Origin: Actinomadura bangladeshensis
Lineage (GTDB): Bacteria; Actinomycetota; Actinomycetes; Streptosporangiales; Streptosporangiaceae
Length of the DNA stretch: 64,000 nt
Assembly (NCBI RefSeq): GCF_004348335.1
Contig: NZ_SMJW01000007.1
Location: forward strand, 1 to 64,000
Direction: 5' to 3'
The notes under the pieces were generated by a model. The model made no database searches, was not told the DNA's origin, and was given only the letters and a program-made list of their open reading frames with translations. Positions 1-8,616 of the stretch are shown here, one piece after another; position 1 is the stretch's first letter; the number at the start of each line of letters is the position of its first letter. A program made the translations under genes and the position numbers.

Positions 1-1208
1 GGGTCGCCCGCCGCCCGGCCCGCCACGAGCACCTCGCCCTCGTCCGGCTCCACCAGGCCCGCGATGAGCGCCGCCAGCGTCGACTTGCCGATCCCGCTGG
101 GCCCCACCACCGCCAGGTGGTCGCCCTGCGGCACGACGAGGTCGAGGTCCTCGATGACCGGCCGCGCGCCGTACCCGAACGTCACGCCGCGCAGCTCGAC
201 GGCGGGGGCCCCGTCGACGGGCGCGGCCCGCACCGGCTCGGGCGCGTCCGGCGCGCTCGTCTCCATGATGCGGCCGAGCGTCACCGCCAGCCGCAGCCCG
301 CTGCCGCCCATGCCCTGCACCAGCGTCCGCAGCGCGGGCTGCAGCCCGTGCAGCACGTACGTCAGCGCGCCGATCACCGTCCCCGGCGTGGCGCCGCGCC
401 GCATCAGCCACGGCGCCGCCGCGAGGACGAGCAGCAGCGGCAGCCACCCGCTCACCGCCAGCGCCACGGCCCGCACCGCCGCGAACCGGGCCACCGCCCG
501 CCCGGCCGCCGCCTGCGCCTCCACCGCCGCGCCGAGTTCGGCCGCCAGCCGGTCCTCGCCGCCGCACGCGGCCACGTCCCGCAGGCCCTCCGCGAGCGCG
601 GTCGTCCGCTCCGCGATGCCCTCCTCGCCGACCACGAGCGCCCGCTGCCGGACGGCAGCCGCCCCGAACACGGCGCCGAACAGGAGCAGCCCCGCCAGCA
701 GCGGCGGCACCACCAGGACGGCCACCTCCGGCATCATCGTCAGCAGCCCGAGCAGCGCCGCCCCGGCCGAGAAGACGAACCCGCGCGCGACCACGAGCAG
801 CCCCCCGAACGTGTCGCGGACGATCTCCACCTGGTGCGTGAGCCGCGCCACCGCGCCGCCGTCGGGCCGCCCCCGCAGCGACCGGTGCAGCGCCCCGGCC
901 GCGACGCGCCGGACGAGGTCGTCCCGGAACGGCTCCACGATCGCCGCCAGCGCCGGATACAGCCGCCGGCTCCCGAACGCGCCCGCGAAGGCGGATGCCG
1001 CCAGCACAGCGAGCCACACCGCCGCCTCGCGCGCCCGTCCCGTCCGGAACGCGTCCGTCGCCTCCCCGACGGCCCGGCCGAACACCGCGGTGGGGACGAC
1101 CTCGACGACCGACCACGCGCACGCCCGCCCGACCGCGCGCGGCCGGGCCCGGACGGCCTCCCCGACCGTCCTCCAGAGGACGCCCGCAGCCTCCCGCCTG
1201 CCCTTCAC
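1..1208 (-). CDS. ABC exporter half (membrane + ATPase), partial; RamB/AmfA-like
   Basis: Membrane-spanning half of an ABC exporter with a C-terminal nucleotide-binding domain; the 3' end lies beyond the left edge of the window. About 402 residues are visible, with several hydrophobic segments in the first 280 and a canonical Walker A, GPSGIGKST, near residue 370. The GTG start at 1208 overlaps the stop of the upstream exporter half (GTGA), so the two are translationally coupled. It is the last visible gene of the lanthipeptide operon (synthetase, precursor, two exporter halves), the order of ramCSAB/amfTSBA. The inferred role is export of the modified peptide as a heterodimer with the neighbouring half. 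This subunit carries the intact ATP-binding lysine that its partner lacks. The precise family assignment rests on gene order. Confidence 0.88.
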   Translation of the reverse strand, partial: MKGRREAAGVLWRTVGEAVRARPRAVGRACAWSVVEVVPTAVFGRAVGEATDAFRTGRAREAAVWLAVLAASAFAGAFGSRRLYPALAAIVEPFRDDLVRRVAAGALHRSLRGRPDGGAVARLTHQVEIVRDTFGGLLVVARGFVFSAGAALLGLLTMMPEVAVLVVPPLLAGLLLFGAVFGAAAVRQRALVVGEEGIAERTTALAEGLRDVAACGGEDRLAAELGAAVEAQAAAGRAVARFAAVRAVALAVSGWLPLLLVLAAAPWLMRRGATPGTVIGALTYVLHGLQPALRTLVQGMGGSGLRLAVTLGRIMETSAPDAPEPVRAAPVDGAPAVELRGVTFGYGARPVIEDLDLVVPQGDHLAVVGPSGIGKSTLAALIAGLVEPDEGEVLVAGRAAGD

Positions 1209-2956
1209 GGCGTCCCCTCCACGAGCTCCGATCCCTCGCCGGCCGCGGCGGCGCCGCCCTCGGGGGGCTCGGCGTTCTCCGCGGCGAAGACGGCCCGGTA
1301 GCCGGGGTCCTGCCAGAGCGTCGTGTGGGGCGCCAGGGCGCGGAGGCGGCCGCCGTCCAGCCAGGCGACCAGGTCCGTGCAGGCGGCGGTCGAGGCCCGG
1401 TGGGCGATGATCAGGCGGGTGATGCCGGCGAAGCGGGTCAGGACCGCGTCGGTGATCTCCAGTTCGGTGACCGTGTCGAGGCTGGAGGTGGCGTCGTCCA
1501 GGATGAGGACGCGGCCGGCGTGCGCGAAGGCCCGGGCCAGGCCCATGCGCTGCAGTTCGCCGCCCGACATCGGCGCGTCGGCGAGCGGCGTGCCGTAGCC
1601 GCCGGGCAGGCGGCGGATGAAGCCGTCGGCGCGGGCCGCCCGCGCCGCCTCGGCCAGGCGGGCGTCCGGCGGGCGGGCCGGGCCGAACGCGAGTGCGTCG
1701 CGGACGGTCGCGCCGAACAGGGCGGGGCGGGCGAAGGCGTAGCCGATCTCGCGGCGGAGCGCGGTGCGGGTGAGGCGGGGGAGCGGCGTCCCGTCGAGCA
1801 GGACCTCGCCCTCGTCGGGGTCGGCCAGGCGCCCGGCCAGCGCGGCCAGTTCGGAGGTGCCGGAACCGGAGCGGCCCACCACGGCGACGGCCAGGCCGCC
1901 GGGAACGGCCAGGTCGAGGCCGCGCAGCGCGCCCAGCGCCGTGACGCCGCGGAACTCCAGCCGGCCGGGGCCGGGCGGGGCATCGGCCGAACCGTGCGCG
2001 GGGACGGGCTGCGCGAGGATCCCGGCGGCGCGGCGGGCGCCCGCGCGGGCGCGGCCGAGGCGGAGGACCTGGGTGAGGACGGGCCCGAACCCGGCGGCGA
2101 GCCCCGCATACTGGACGGTCGCGACCAGCTCGCCCGGCGTGATGCGGCCGGCCGCCAGCTCCGTCCCGGCGACGCCGACCGCCGCCACCTGGAGCAGGAG
2201 CAGCGCGAGCAGGCCGCGGGCGGCGACCCCGCCCTGCACCCGCCACATCGTCTCGCCCTCGGCGCGCAGGCCGGGCAGGGGCGAGAGGATCCGCGCCGCC
2301 TCGCGCCCGGCGGTGCCGGCGGCGGCGATCGTGCGGGCGCCGCCGAGCGCCTCGGCGAGGCGGCCCGCGATCGTTCCCTGCACGTCCAGGTAGCGGGTCG
2401 CGGACGCGGTGATGTCGCGGACGAACGCGCGCATCAGCAGCGCCACCGCGGGCAGCGCGACCGCGATCGCGGCGGCGGTGCGCCAGTCGATGAGGCAGAG
2501 GGCGGCGAGGGCGCCGGCGGCGGGCAGCAGCCCGGCGGCGGCCTCCGGCGCGGCGGCGGGCGCGACCCCCGCCTCGGCGGCGCCGCCGACCGTCCGCCCC
2601 GCCACGTCGCCGGGCGGCATGCGCAGGGCCGGCCCGACCGCGAGGACGTGCCGGACCAGGGTGTGCCGCAGCCAGGCCGTCGCCCGCGCGGCGGCGCTGC
2701 CGGCCGCCAGCTCCGACAGCACCTCGGCGGCGGCGGACACGGCGACGAGCGCGGCGCACGGCCACAGCGCGGCCGCCGCCGGGGGGCCGCCGGGCGGCAC
2801 GGCGTCGATGGCGCGGGCCAGCGCGAACGGCAGCAGCACGGCCGCCGCCGCGTCGGCGGCCGCGGCCGCCGCGACGAGCGCCGTCCAGCCGCGGGCGCGC
2901 CCGGCGGCGCGCAGCAGCAGCCGGTTCGGGCCGGCCGGCGCGGGTCCTGCGGTCAT
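1205..2956 (-). CDS. ABC exporter half with degenerate ATP site; RamA/AmfB-like
   Basis: Transmembrane plus ATPase half of an ABC exporter, about 583 residues. The N-terminal half is hydrophobic (ABC membrane domain) and the ATPase domain begins near residue 340. Its Walker A reads GRSGSGTSE: the nucleotide-binding lysine is Thr and the following Thr is Glu. Walker B ends LILDDATSS, with Asp where the catalytic Glu usually sits, while the signature MSGGELQ is kept. This is a degenerate site, as in heterodimeric exporters, so it should pair with the canonical half encoded directly downstream. I chose the ATG at 2956 because GGAGG lies 5 nt upstream; upstream in-frame ATGs at 2968 and 2983 lack a comparable ribosome site. 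The probable substrate is the lanthipeptide encoded at 3018-3125. Confidence 0.9.
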   Translation of the reverse strand: MTAGPAPAGPNRLLLRAAGRARGWTALVAAAAAADAAAAVLLPFALARAIDAVPPGGPPAAAALWPCAALVAVSAAAEVLSELAAGSAAARATAWLRHTLVRHVLAVGPALRMPPGDVAGRTVGGAAEAGVAPAAAPEAAAGLLPAAGALAALCLIDWRTAAAIAVALPAVALLMRAFVRDITASATRYLDVQGTIAGRLAEALGGARTIAAAGTAGREAARILSPLPGLRAEGETMWRVQGGVAARGLLALLLLQVAAVGVAGTELAAGRITPGELVATVQYAGLAAGFGPVLTQVLRLGRARAGARRAAGILAQPVPAHGSADAPPGPGRLEFRGVTALGALRGLDLAVPGGLAVAVVGRSGSGTSELAALAGRLADPDEGEVLLDGTPLPRLTRTALRREIGYAFARPALFGATVRDALAFGPARPPDARLAEAARAARADGFIRRLPGGYGTPLADAPMSGGELQRMGLARAFAHAGRVLILDDATSSLDTVTELEITDAVLTRFAGITRLIIAHRASTAACTDLVAWLDGGRLRALAPHTTLWQDPGYRAVFAAENAEPPEGGAAAAGEGSELVEGTP

Positions 2957-2974
2957 GATCGCCTCCATGACGAG

Positions 2975-3009
2975 GGCGGCCATGGCCCCACGGGGAGACC
3001 ATGGCCGCC
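2975..3009 (-). terminator. Hairpin between precursor gene and exporter genes
   Basis: Perfect 11-bp inverted repeat, GGCGGCCATGG / CCATGGCCGCC, with a 13-nt spacer that contains a further CCCC/GGGG pairing. It begins 8 bp after the precursor stop and ends before the preferred exporter start at 2956. No T-run follows. An internal hairpin of this kind can reduce read-through or protect the upstream mRNA so that the peptide is made in excess over the transporter; that role is inferred. Confidence 0.55.
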
Positions 3010-3017
3010 GCCGGCCG

Positions 3018-3125
3018 TCACAGGCAGATGGTGATGCTGTGCGAGCTGTGGCAGAGCAGGCTGAGGCTGCTGTTGCCGCCGCCGCCGTTCTCGGTCACCA
3101 TTCCCTGCAGGTCGAGAAGCGCCAT
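3018..3125 (-). CDS. Class III lanthipeptide precursor (SapB/AmfS-like), 35 residues
   Basis: Small peptide gene between the lanthionine synthetase and the exporters. The leader contains LLDLQ (residues 3-7), matching the conserved LxLQ recognition motif of class III leaders and the LFDLQ of SapB/AmfS precursors. The core has two complete Ser-x2-Ser-x(2-3)-Cys motifs: Ser19-Ser22-Cys25 and Ser27-Ser30-Cys34, with Leu35 last. That is the two-ring pattern of SapB-type morphogens, with either labionin or lanthionine rings possible. Gly14-17 form a run before the core. The start is ATG at 3125, preceded by GAAGGA; this lies 6 bp after the synthetase stop. SapB-type peptides act as extracellular surfactants in aerial growth. 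The same role here is inferred from order and core pattern. Confidence 0.93.
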   Translation of the reverse strand: MALLDLQGMVTENGGGGNSSLSLLCHSSHSITICL

Positions 3126-3131
3126 GTTCCT

Positions 3132-5687
3132 TCACCCCCTTTCGGGCTGGATAGAGGTGGCCACCGCGGGGGTTCCCGCGAGGGGTCGGTGGGCCGTCCC
3201 GAAGAACGGCAGTCCGGCCGGTGCGCCGTGCAGGGCCGCGCCGAGGGCGAGCAGCACGCCGGCCGTGCCGGTCGCGAGGTCCATCGACAGCCGGTACATG
3301 TGCTCGCCCGGCATCGCCAGGCCGCCGCCGTAGGGGAGGGCGTGCCAGGCGAGGTCGCGGACGTGCCCCGCCGCGCGCGGGTCGTCCCGGTCGTGCCGGG
3401 CCAGGTAGAGGAGCATCCCGGCGCGTCCGCTGAACAGGCTGGGCTGCGCGTAGTAGCGGGACGTCGCCGCGATGCGGACGGCTCTGCGCGCGGTCTCGAA
3501 CTCCTCGTCCGGGCGGTGCGCCAGGTACTCGTCCAGGACGAGGCCGATGCCGACGCTGCCGCGGCCGAGGTAGGGGAGCACCCGGCTGCCCTGGTCGACG
3601 TGCAGGGCGCCGTTGCGGTCGGTGACGCAGGCGGCGAGGTCGCGGCGCAGCGCGGCGGCCGCGAGGTCGAGCAGCTCCGGGTCGCCGGTGCGCTCGTGGG
3701 CGCGGACGAACATCAGCGCGGCGCCGGCGCCGCCGTGCATGAGGCCGGGACGGGCGCTCGGCCCGCCGGACGCCCGGTCCGCGACGATCCCGGCGGCGCG
3801 GGAGGCCGCGTCGCGCAGGGACGTGTCGCCGGTCCGGTGCGCCAGGTCGTCCAGGACGAGCGCGAAGCCGGGCAGGCCGCCGTACAGGTCGTCGCCGAGG
3901 CGCTCCCACTTCTCGTTGAGGCAGTGGTGGACGGCCGTGAGCGCCGCGTCCATGCGGCCGAAGCGGGCGAGCACGTGGGCGGCGCCCATCAGCCCGTCGT
4001 AGAGGCCGAGCCCGGTGCCGCGCCGCGGATCGGCGGCGCGTGCGGCCAGCCACTCCTCGTGCGCCGGGAAGCGTCCCGCGCCGGTCGCATCCAGCGCGTA
4101 CAGGACGCCGGCGGCGCCGTGCGCCAGCCCGAGGGACGCGCCGGAGAACTGCTCCACATCGCCGGGAAACAGCCGGTCGGCGCGGTCCGGAGTCGCGCTG
4201 GCGAGGATGGCGCGCGACAGTGCCTCCCTGGCGCGCTCCCAGCCGGGCGGGTCGGGGACGAACTCGGGCGCGGGCGCCGGCGGGACGTCCCGCGCGATCT
4301 CGGCGACCGCCTCGTCCAGCCATGCCCGGGGCACCGGGAAGTTCGCGGCGACCATGTCGGCGAGCTGCCGCGCCTTGCCCCGGTCGAGCACGAACAGCGT
4401 GGTCAGCGGGACGAACAGGGCGAGCCGCAGGCAGGCCAGGCTGTAGCGGTCGACGTCGGCGCCGCGCCGGTCCGGCGGGGCGAGGAACGCCGGGTTGGCG
4501 AGGGTCTGCCGGCCGCCGGCGGACGCGGGCGCCGCCGTCTCGAAGTCGATCAGCGCGACCGAGTCGTCCGGGCGGACCATCACGTTGAACATGTGCAGGT
4601 CGTTGAAGACGACGCCGCGCTCGTGGACGGCGGCGACGACGCGTTCCACCCCGGCGTGGACGCGCCGCGCCCACGCCGTGTACTCGGCCGTCCGGGCGGA
4701 ATCCGGTTCGGGATCGAGCATCGGATGGCGTTCGGCGAAGAACGTGTTGAGCGTGCGCCCCTCGATGAACTCCTGGACGAGAAAATGGTGCTCACCGAGC
4801 GCGAACCAGTCCAGCGCGGCGGGAACGCCGTCGATCCCGTCGAGCTTCTTGAGAATGTCGCGTTCCCGTTCGAGCCGGGTGACCGCGTCCGCGCCGTCGG
4901 CGGCGAGGCCCGCGTAAGGCCGCCCTTCCTTCAGGACGACTTTCGCTCCCGTCCGGGTGTCGACCGCCTCGTAGACTCCGCCGCCGTTGGAGAAATGCAG
5001 GGCCTTCTCGATCCGGTACGGCAGATCGGATGTCGTCGTGGCGGCGCGCGCCTTCACATGGGGTTCGAGGCAGGCCGGCAGGCTCACCCATTCGGGGACG
5101 GAGAACACCGGATTGCGGCGGTCGGGCACCAGTTCGCCGGCGCCGTTCTCCAGCGCGGCCACCAGCCTGCCGTTCTCGTCCAGGCAGCGGCGCTCGGCGA
5201 ACCCGCCGTACCGTACGTGCAGCGGCCCCGCGCCGATACGCAGGTCACTGAGGATGTACGGGCCGGGAAGGCCGTCCAGCACGGCGCCGAGGCCGTCCAG
5301 GACGCGCTCCAGTTCGCGCTCGTCCGCGGGGTAGACGGTGACGAGTTTCCCGCTCGCGCCGCGCGGCGCGTACTTGGCGTTCCGCATCCGCAGTGTGCCC
5401 GGGCCGCGCAGGTGCTTGAACTCGATGCCGGCCGCGACGCAGTACTCCCACGTCCCGGCGAGCACCTTTCCGGCGCTTTCCGCGCATCCGGTGACGTGCA
5501 CTTTCCAGCCCTGCGCCGGAGTGCGCTGAACCGGCGGGACGTACACGATCCATTCGTCTCCGAAGACCTGTTCCCAGCCGTCCGGGAGAGTGCGGCCGGC
5601 GATGTCGAAATCGGTGCGGCGGGTGACCGGGGGAGCGTCGTAGAAGACCTCGTCGGCGAGGCAGTAAAGCTCGTACCCCTTGTCCAC
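3132..5687 (-). CDS. Class III lanthionine synthetase (LanKC; RamC/AmfT-like)
   Basis: Trifunctional enzyme of 851 residues that phosphorylates Ser/Thr of the precursor, eliminates phosphate and cyclises onto Cys. Residues 1-220 are the lyase region. The kinase domain follows: glycine loop NGGGVYE (234-240), VVLK with Lys253, FNDLHMFNVMV with catalytic Asp363 and Asn368, and LIDFE with Asp381. From about residue 500 there is a repeated G-x-x-G pattern (LAHGAAG, LYDGLMG, LYGGLPG, LMHGGAG, LFSGRAG, DLATGTAG) of the alpha/alpha-toroid cyclase, without obvious zinc ligands, as expected for class III. The GTG start at 5687 has GGAAGGGA upstream. It is the first gene of the operon; the promoter should lie in 5688-5848. 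A RamR-type activator was not found in this window. Confidence 0.95.
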   Translation of the reverse strand: MDKGYELYCLADEVFYDAPPVTRRTDFDIAGRTLPDGWEQVFGDEWIVYVPPVQRTPAQGWKVHVTGCAESAGKVLAGTWEYCVAAGIEFKHLRGPGTLRMRNAKYAPRGASGKLVTVYPADERELERVLDGLGAVLDGLPGPYILSDLRIGAGPLHVRYGGFAERRCLDENGRLVAALENGAGELVPDRRNPVFSVPEWVSLPACLEPHVKARAATTTSDLPYRIEKALHFSNGGGVYEAVDTRTGAKVVLKEGRPYAGLAADGADAVTRLERERDILKKLDGIDGVPAALDWFALGEHHFLVQEFIEGRTLNTFFAERHPMLDPEPDSARTAEYTAWARRVHAGVERVVAAVHERGVVFNDLHMFNVMVRPDDSVALIDFETAAPASAGGRQTLANPAFLAPPDRRGADVDRYSLACLRLALFVPLTTLFVLDRGKARQLADMVAANFPVPRAWLDEAVAEIARDVPPAPAPEFVPDPPGWERAREALSRAILASATPDRADRLFPGDVEQFSGASLGLAHGAAGVLYALDATGAGRFPAHEEWLAARAADPRRGTGLGLYDGLMGAAHVLARFGRMDAALTAVHHCLNEKWERLGDDLYGGLPGFALVLDDLAHRTGDTSLRDAASRAAGIVADRASGGPSARPGLMHGGAGAALMFVRAHERTGDPELLDLAAAALRRDLAACVTDRNGALHVDQGSRVLPYLGRGSVGIGLVLDEYLAHRPDEEFETARRAVRIAATSRYYAQPSLFSGRAGMLLYLARHDRDDPRAAGHVRDLAWHALPYGGGLAMPGEHMYRLSMDLATGTAGVLLALGAALHGAPAGLPFFGTAHRPLAGTPAVATSIQPERG

Positions 5688-5848
5688 GACCGCATTCCCT
5701 TCCGCATTGACCCGCCGTTGGCGCGCTCCGCAGAAAAGAATTGCAGGACCGCCGTGAGGCGGCTAGTAGCGGAAATAACGAATGACCCGTGAAGATGTAC
5801 CGGCCGCCCGCATGCGCCGGTCACCTGACCGTCGCGCGCGGCACGTAT

Positions 5849-5862
5849 TGAAACACGTTCTA
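5849..5862 (+). promoter_or_regulatory. KstR-like operator in a divergent promoter region
   Basis: TGAAACACGTTCTA fits the published KstR consensus TnnAACnnGTTnnA at every fixed position and sits about 50 bp upstream of the SDR start at 5915. KstR is the TetR-family repressor of the actinobacterial cholesterol catabolism regulon. The site suggests that the two downstream oxidoreductases belong to a steroid or CoA-ester regulon. The rest of the 5688-5914 interval separates two divergent genes and should also hold the lanthipeptide operon promoter, which I could not define. Confidence 0.5.
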
Positions 5863-5914
5863 CTTTCTGCGTAGGCTGTGCGGTCGGTGATGCGACGGCC
5901 CGGAGGTGACGCCG

Positions 5915-6700
5915 GTGATCTGGGATCGGTTCCGAATCGATGGCAGGGCGGCGGTCGTGACCGGCGCCGGCCGCGGCCTCGGCGCGGCCGCCGCGGTCGC
6001 GCTGGCGCAGGCCGGCGCCGACGTGGTGATCTCCGCCCGGACGCAGGAGCAGCTCCGCGAGGTCGCCGCCGAGATCGAGGCCGCCGGGCGGCGGGCGCTG
6101 GTCGTCCCCGCCGACCTCAGCGATCCCGACACCGCCGCCGAGCTGGCCGGACGCGCCGTCGAGGGCCTCGGCCGCCTCGACATCGTGGTGAACAACATGG
6201 GCGGCGCGATGCCGGCGCCCTTCATGGACACCGAGCCCCGGCACCTGGAGAAGGCGTTCCGGTTCAACGTCGCCACCGCGCACGCGCTGACCCGTGCCGC
6301 CGTCCCGCACCTGCTGGAGGCCGGCGGCAGCGTCGTCAACATCTCCTCCGCCGTGGGACGCATCGCCGGCCGCGGCTACCTCGCCTACGGCAGCGCCAAG
6401 GCCGCGCTCGCCCACTACACCCGGCTCGCCGCGTTCGACCTGGCGCCGCGGATCCGCGTCAACGCCATCGCCGTCGGCTCCATCGCGACGTCCGCGCTCG
6501 ACGTCGTCATGACCAGCGACGAGCTGCGCACCGAGATGGAGGGCAGCACGCCGCTGCGCCGCGTCGGCGACCCGGAGGACGTCGCCGCCGCCGTCCTCTA
6601 CCTCGCCTCGCCCGCCTCCGCCTACGTCACCGGCAGCCTGCTGCGGGTGGACGGCGGCATCGAGACGCCCAACCTCGACCTCCACCTGGAGGACCTGTGA
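5915..6700 (+). CDS. Short-chain dehydrogenase/reductase
   Basis: Classical SDR, about 261 residues. The N-terminal cofactor motif TGAGRGLG, the NNMGG element (NNAG-like), catalytic Ser in VNISSAVG, and YGSAK (Tyr-x3-Lys) are all present, and the C-terminus carries the usual [11 protein letters not shown]. It should oxidise or reduce a hydroxyl/keto substrate with NAD(P). Of two in-frame GTG codons (5906 and 5915), I prefer 5915 because the GGAGG at 5902-5906 is then 8 nt upstream. Its stop overlaps the start of the next gene (GTGA), so the two form an operon. A KstR-like site precedes it, so a role in steroid or side-chain degradation is plausible but unproven. The substrate cannot be read from sequence. 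Confidence 0.92.
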   Translation: MIWDRFRIDGRAAVVTGAGRGLGAAAAVALAQAGADVVISARTQEQLREVAAEIEAAGRRALVVPADLSDPDTAAELAGRAVEGLGRLDIVVNNMGGAMPAPFMDTEPRHLEKAFRFNVATAHALTRAAVPHLLEAGGSVVNISSAVGRIAGRGYLAYGSAKAALAHYTRLAAFDLAPRIRVNAIAVGSIATSALDVVMTSDELRTEMEGSTPLRRVGDPEDVAAAVLYLASPASAYVTGSLLRVDGGIETPNLDLHLEDL

Positions 6701-7761
6701 CCTACCGCGTCGTCACCTGGAGCACCGGCAACGTCGGCCGCCACGCCATCGCCGGCATCGACGCCCGCCCCGACCTGGAACTCGCCGGCGTCTGGACGTC
6801 CACCCCCGCCAAGGCCGGCAGGGACGCGGGCGACCTCGCGGGCCTCGGCCGCGACCTCGGCGTCACCGCCACCGGCGACGCGGACGCGCTGCTCGCGCTC
6901 CGCCCCGACTGCGTCGTCTACACCTCGATGGCGGACGTCCGGCTGATGGAGGCGATCGACGACCTGTGCCGCATCCTGCGCGCCGGCGTGAACGTCGTCT
7001 CCAGCAGCCCGGTGTTCCTGCAGTTCCCGGACGGCGTCGTCCCGCCCGAGATGTCGGAGCCCGTCCGGGAGGCCGCCGCCCGGGGCGGAGCGTCGATCTT
7101 CGTCAACGGGATCGACCCCGGATTCGCCAACGACGTGCTGCCGCTCGCCGTCACCGGCATCAGCGAGCGCATCGACCAGGTCCGCTGCATGGAGATCCTC
7201 AACTACGCGACCTACGACCAGGGCACGGTCCTGTTCGACATCATGGGCTTCGGCCGCCCCATGGACGAGACGCCGATGCTGCTGCAGCCCGGCGTCCTCA
7301 CCATGGCGTGGGGGAGCGTCGTCCGCCAGCTCGCCGCCGGCCTCGGCGTGGAGCTGGACGGGATCGACGAGCGGCACACCCGGCTGCCCGCCCCCGACAC
7401 GTTCGGCGTCTCCGCCGGGACGATCGAGAAGGGCACCGCCGCCGCGCTGCGCTTCGAGCTGCGCGGCATGCGCGGCGGCGAGGCCGTCATCGTCCTGGAG
7501 CACGTCACCCGGCTCCGCGACGACCTCGCCCCCGACTGGCCGCAGCCCGCCGGCGACGGCTGCTACCGCGTCGAGGTCCGCGGCGAGCCGAACTACACCG
7601 TCGACCTGCGGCTCCTCGGCACGGACGGCGACCACAACACCGCCGGGCTGAAGGCCACCGCGATGCGCCTGGTCAACGCCGTTCCCGCCGTCGTCCAGGC
7701 GCCGCCCGGCCTGCTCACCGCACTGGACCTGCCGCTGGTCCCGGGCCGCGGCCTGCTCTAG
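6697..7761 (+). CDS. NAD(P)-dependent oxidoreductase, DapB-N / amine-dehydrogenase-like family
   Basis: Protein of 354 residues that opens with [16 protein letters not shown], a Rossmann GxxGxxG-type nucleotide site, and continues as the dihydrodipicolinate-reductase-like family common in actinobacteria (related to native amine dehydrogenases). It is longer than true DapB and is not beside lysine genes, so a DapB role is unlikely. The GTG start at 6697 overlaps the SDR stop at 6698-6700, and GGAGG sits at 6688-6692. Co-transcription with the SDR behind a KstR-like operator suggests a shared catabolic pathway. Its stop TAG lies in the CTAG at 7758-7761, whose other strand ends the convergent nitroreductase gene. 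Confidence 0.85.
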   Translation: MTYRVVTWSTGNVGRHAIAGIDARPDLELAGVWTSTPAKAGRDAGDLAGLGRDLGVTATGDADALLALRPDCVVYTSMADVRLMEAIDDLCRILRAGVNVVSSSPVFLQFPDGVVPPEMSEPVREAAARGGASIFVNGIDPGFANDVLPLAVTGISERIDQVRCMEILNYATYDQGTVLFDIMGFGRPMDETPMLLQPGVLTMAWGSVVRQLAAGLGVELDGIDERHTRLPAPDTFGVSAGTIEKGTAAALRFELRGMRGGEAVIVLEHVTRLRDDLAPDWPQPAGDGCYRVEVRGEPNYTVDLRLLGTDGDHNTAGLKATAMRLVNAVPAVVQAPPGLLTALDLPLVPGRGLL

Positions 7762-8585
7762 AGGCCGAGCGCGTCGAGCGCCGGGACGAGCCGCTCCTCC
7801 TCCAGGTCGAGGTGCGCCTCCAGGGCGCCGGTGAGCCGGTCGACCTCGGCCAGCAGGGACGCGGGATCACCGGTGCCGAGGACGCGGCGCAGCTCGTCCA
7901 AGAGACGCTTCACCGTCTCGTGCTCGTCCCTCAGCCGCGCCAGGACCGGTGCCAGCTCCGGATGCCTGCGCTCCACGAGCGGGAACATCTGCTGGTCCTC
8001 GCCCATGTGGTGGTTGCCGAGCCCCTGGCACAGGGTCAGGCAGTTGATCCGCAGCTGCGCGCCGACCCCGGCCCCGGACGCCTCGACCTCCCCGCGGATC
8101 AGCCGCAGCTCCCGCCGGAACGCCTCGTGCACGGCGACGAGCATCGCGCTCGGCGACTCCGGCCCGCCGGGCGGCCCGGCCAGGACCGGGACGAGCGCGA
8201 CGACGGGCAGCGTCCGCCCGGACCCGACCTCGTACTCGGCCCACCCCGGGTCGGCCTCCGCGGCCCGCGCGAACGCGGCGTCGCGCTCACCGCCCGCCAG
8301 GACGACGGCGTCCGCCTCGTAGGTGAAGCCGCCGCTCTCGACCGTGACGCGCGGGTTCGCGACCAGGTTGCGGAACCACGCCGGGTCCTTCGGCGCGCCC
8401 CCGGCCGAGGCGATGACGAGGACGCGGCCGTCGCCGTCCGGCAGGTAGCCGAGCGGCGTGGTGCGCCGGGCGCCCGTCCGGGCCCCCGTCGTGGTCAGCA
8501 GGAGCAGCCGCCCGCCCTCGAACGGGCCGCCGACCCGCCCGCCGTTCGCGCGGAACTCCTCGATGACCTGCGTGTTGAAATCCAT
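7758..8585 (-). CDS. Deazaflavin (F420)-type nitroreductase fused to hemerythrin domain
   Basis: Two-domain protein of 275 residues. The N-terminal half (about 1-125) is the DDN-type split-beta-barrel nitroreductase/quinone reductase family: note RLLLLTTTGARTG, the PLGYLPDGDGRVLVIAS stretch and WFRNLVANPRVTVE. These proteins typically bind F420H2. The C-terminal half (about 140-275) is a hemerythrin HHE domain with metal-ligand candidates in CQGLGNHHMGEDQQMFP, DEHETVKR and LEAHLDLEEERL. The combination suggests a redox enzyme coupled to oxygen, NO or iron sensing. The ATG at 8585 has AGGAGA upstream; the longer upstream frame has no such site and atypical composition. A perfect inverted repeat (8617-8651) lies 31 bp before the start. 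Confidence 0.88.
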   Translation of the reverse strand: MDFNTQVIEEFRANGGRVGGPFEGGRLLLLTTTGARTGARRTTPLGYLPDGDGRVLVIASAGGAPKDPAWFRNLVANPRVTVESGGFTYEADAVVLAGGERDAAFARAAEADPGWAEYEVGSGRTLPVVALVPVLAGPPGGPESPSAMLVAVHEAFRRELRLIRGEVEASGAGVGAQLRINCLTLCQGLGNHHMGEDQQMFPLVERRHPELAPVLARLRDEHETVKRLLDELRRVLGTGDPASLLAEVDRLTGALEAHLDLEEERLVPALDALGL

Positions 8586-8616
8586 ATGTCTCCTGAGCTG
8601 TTTTCGGGCACGGCGA

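Noticed and set aside
2409-5792. Long plus-strand open frame antisense to the lanthionine synthetase
   Set aside because: High-GC shadow frame rich in Arg, Ala, Gly and Val with no motifs; the minus-strand synthetase explains the region.
6697-7761. Dihydrodipicolinate reductase (DapB) of lysine synthesis
   Set aside because: Too long at 354 residues, not beside lysine genes, and closer to the amine-dehydrogenase-like family.
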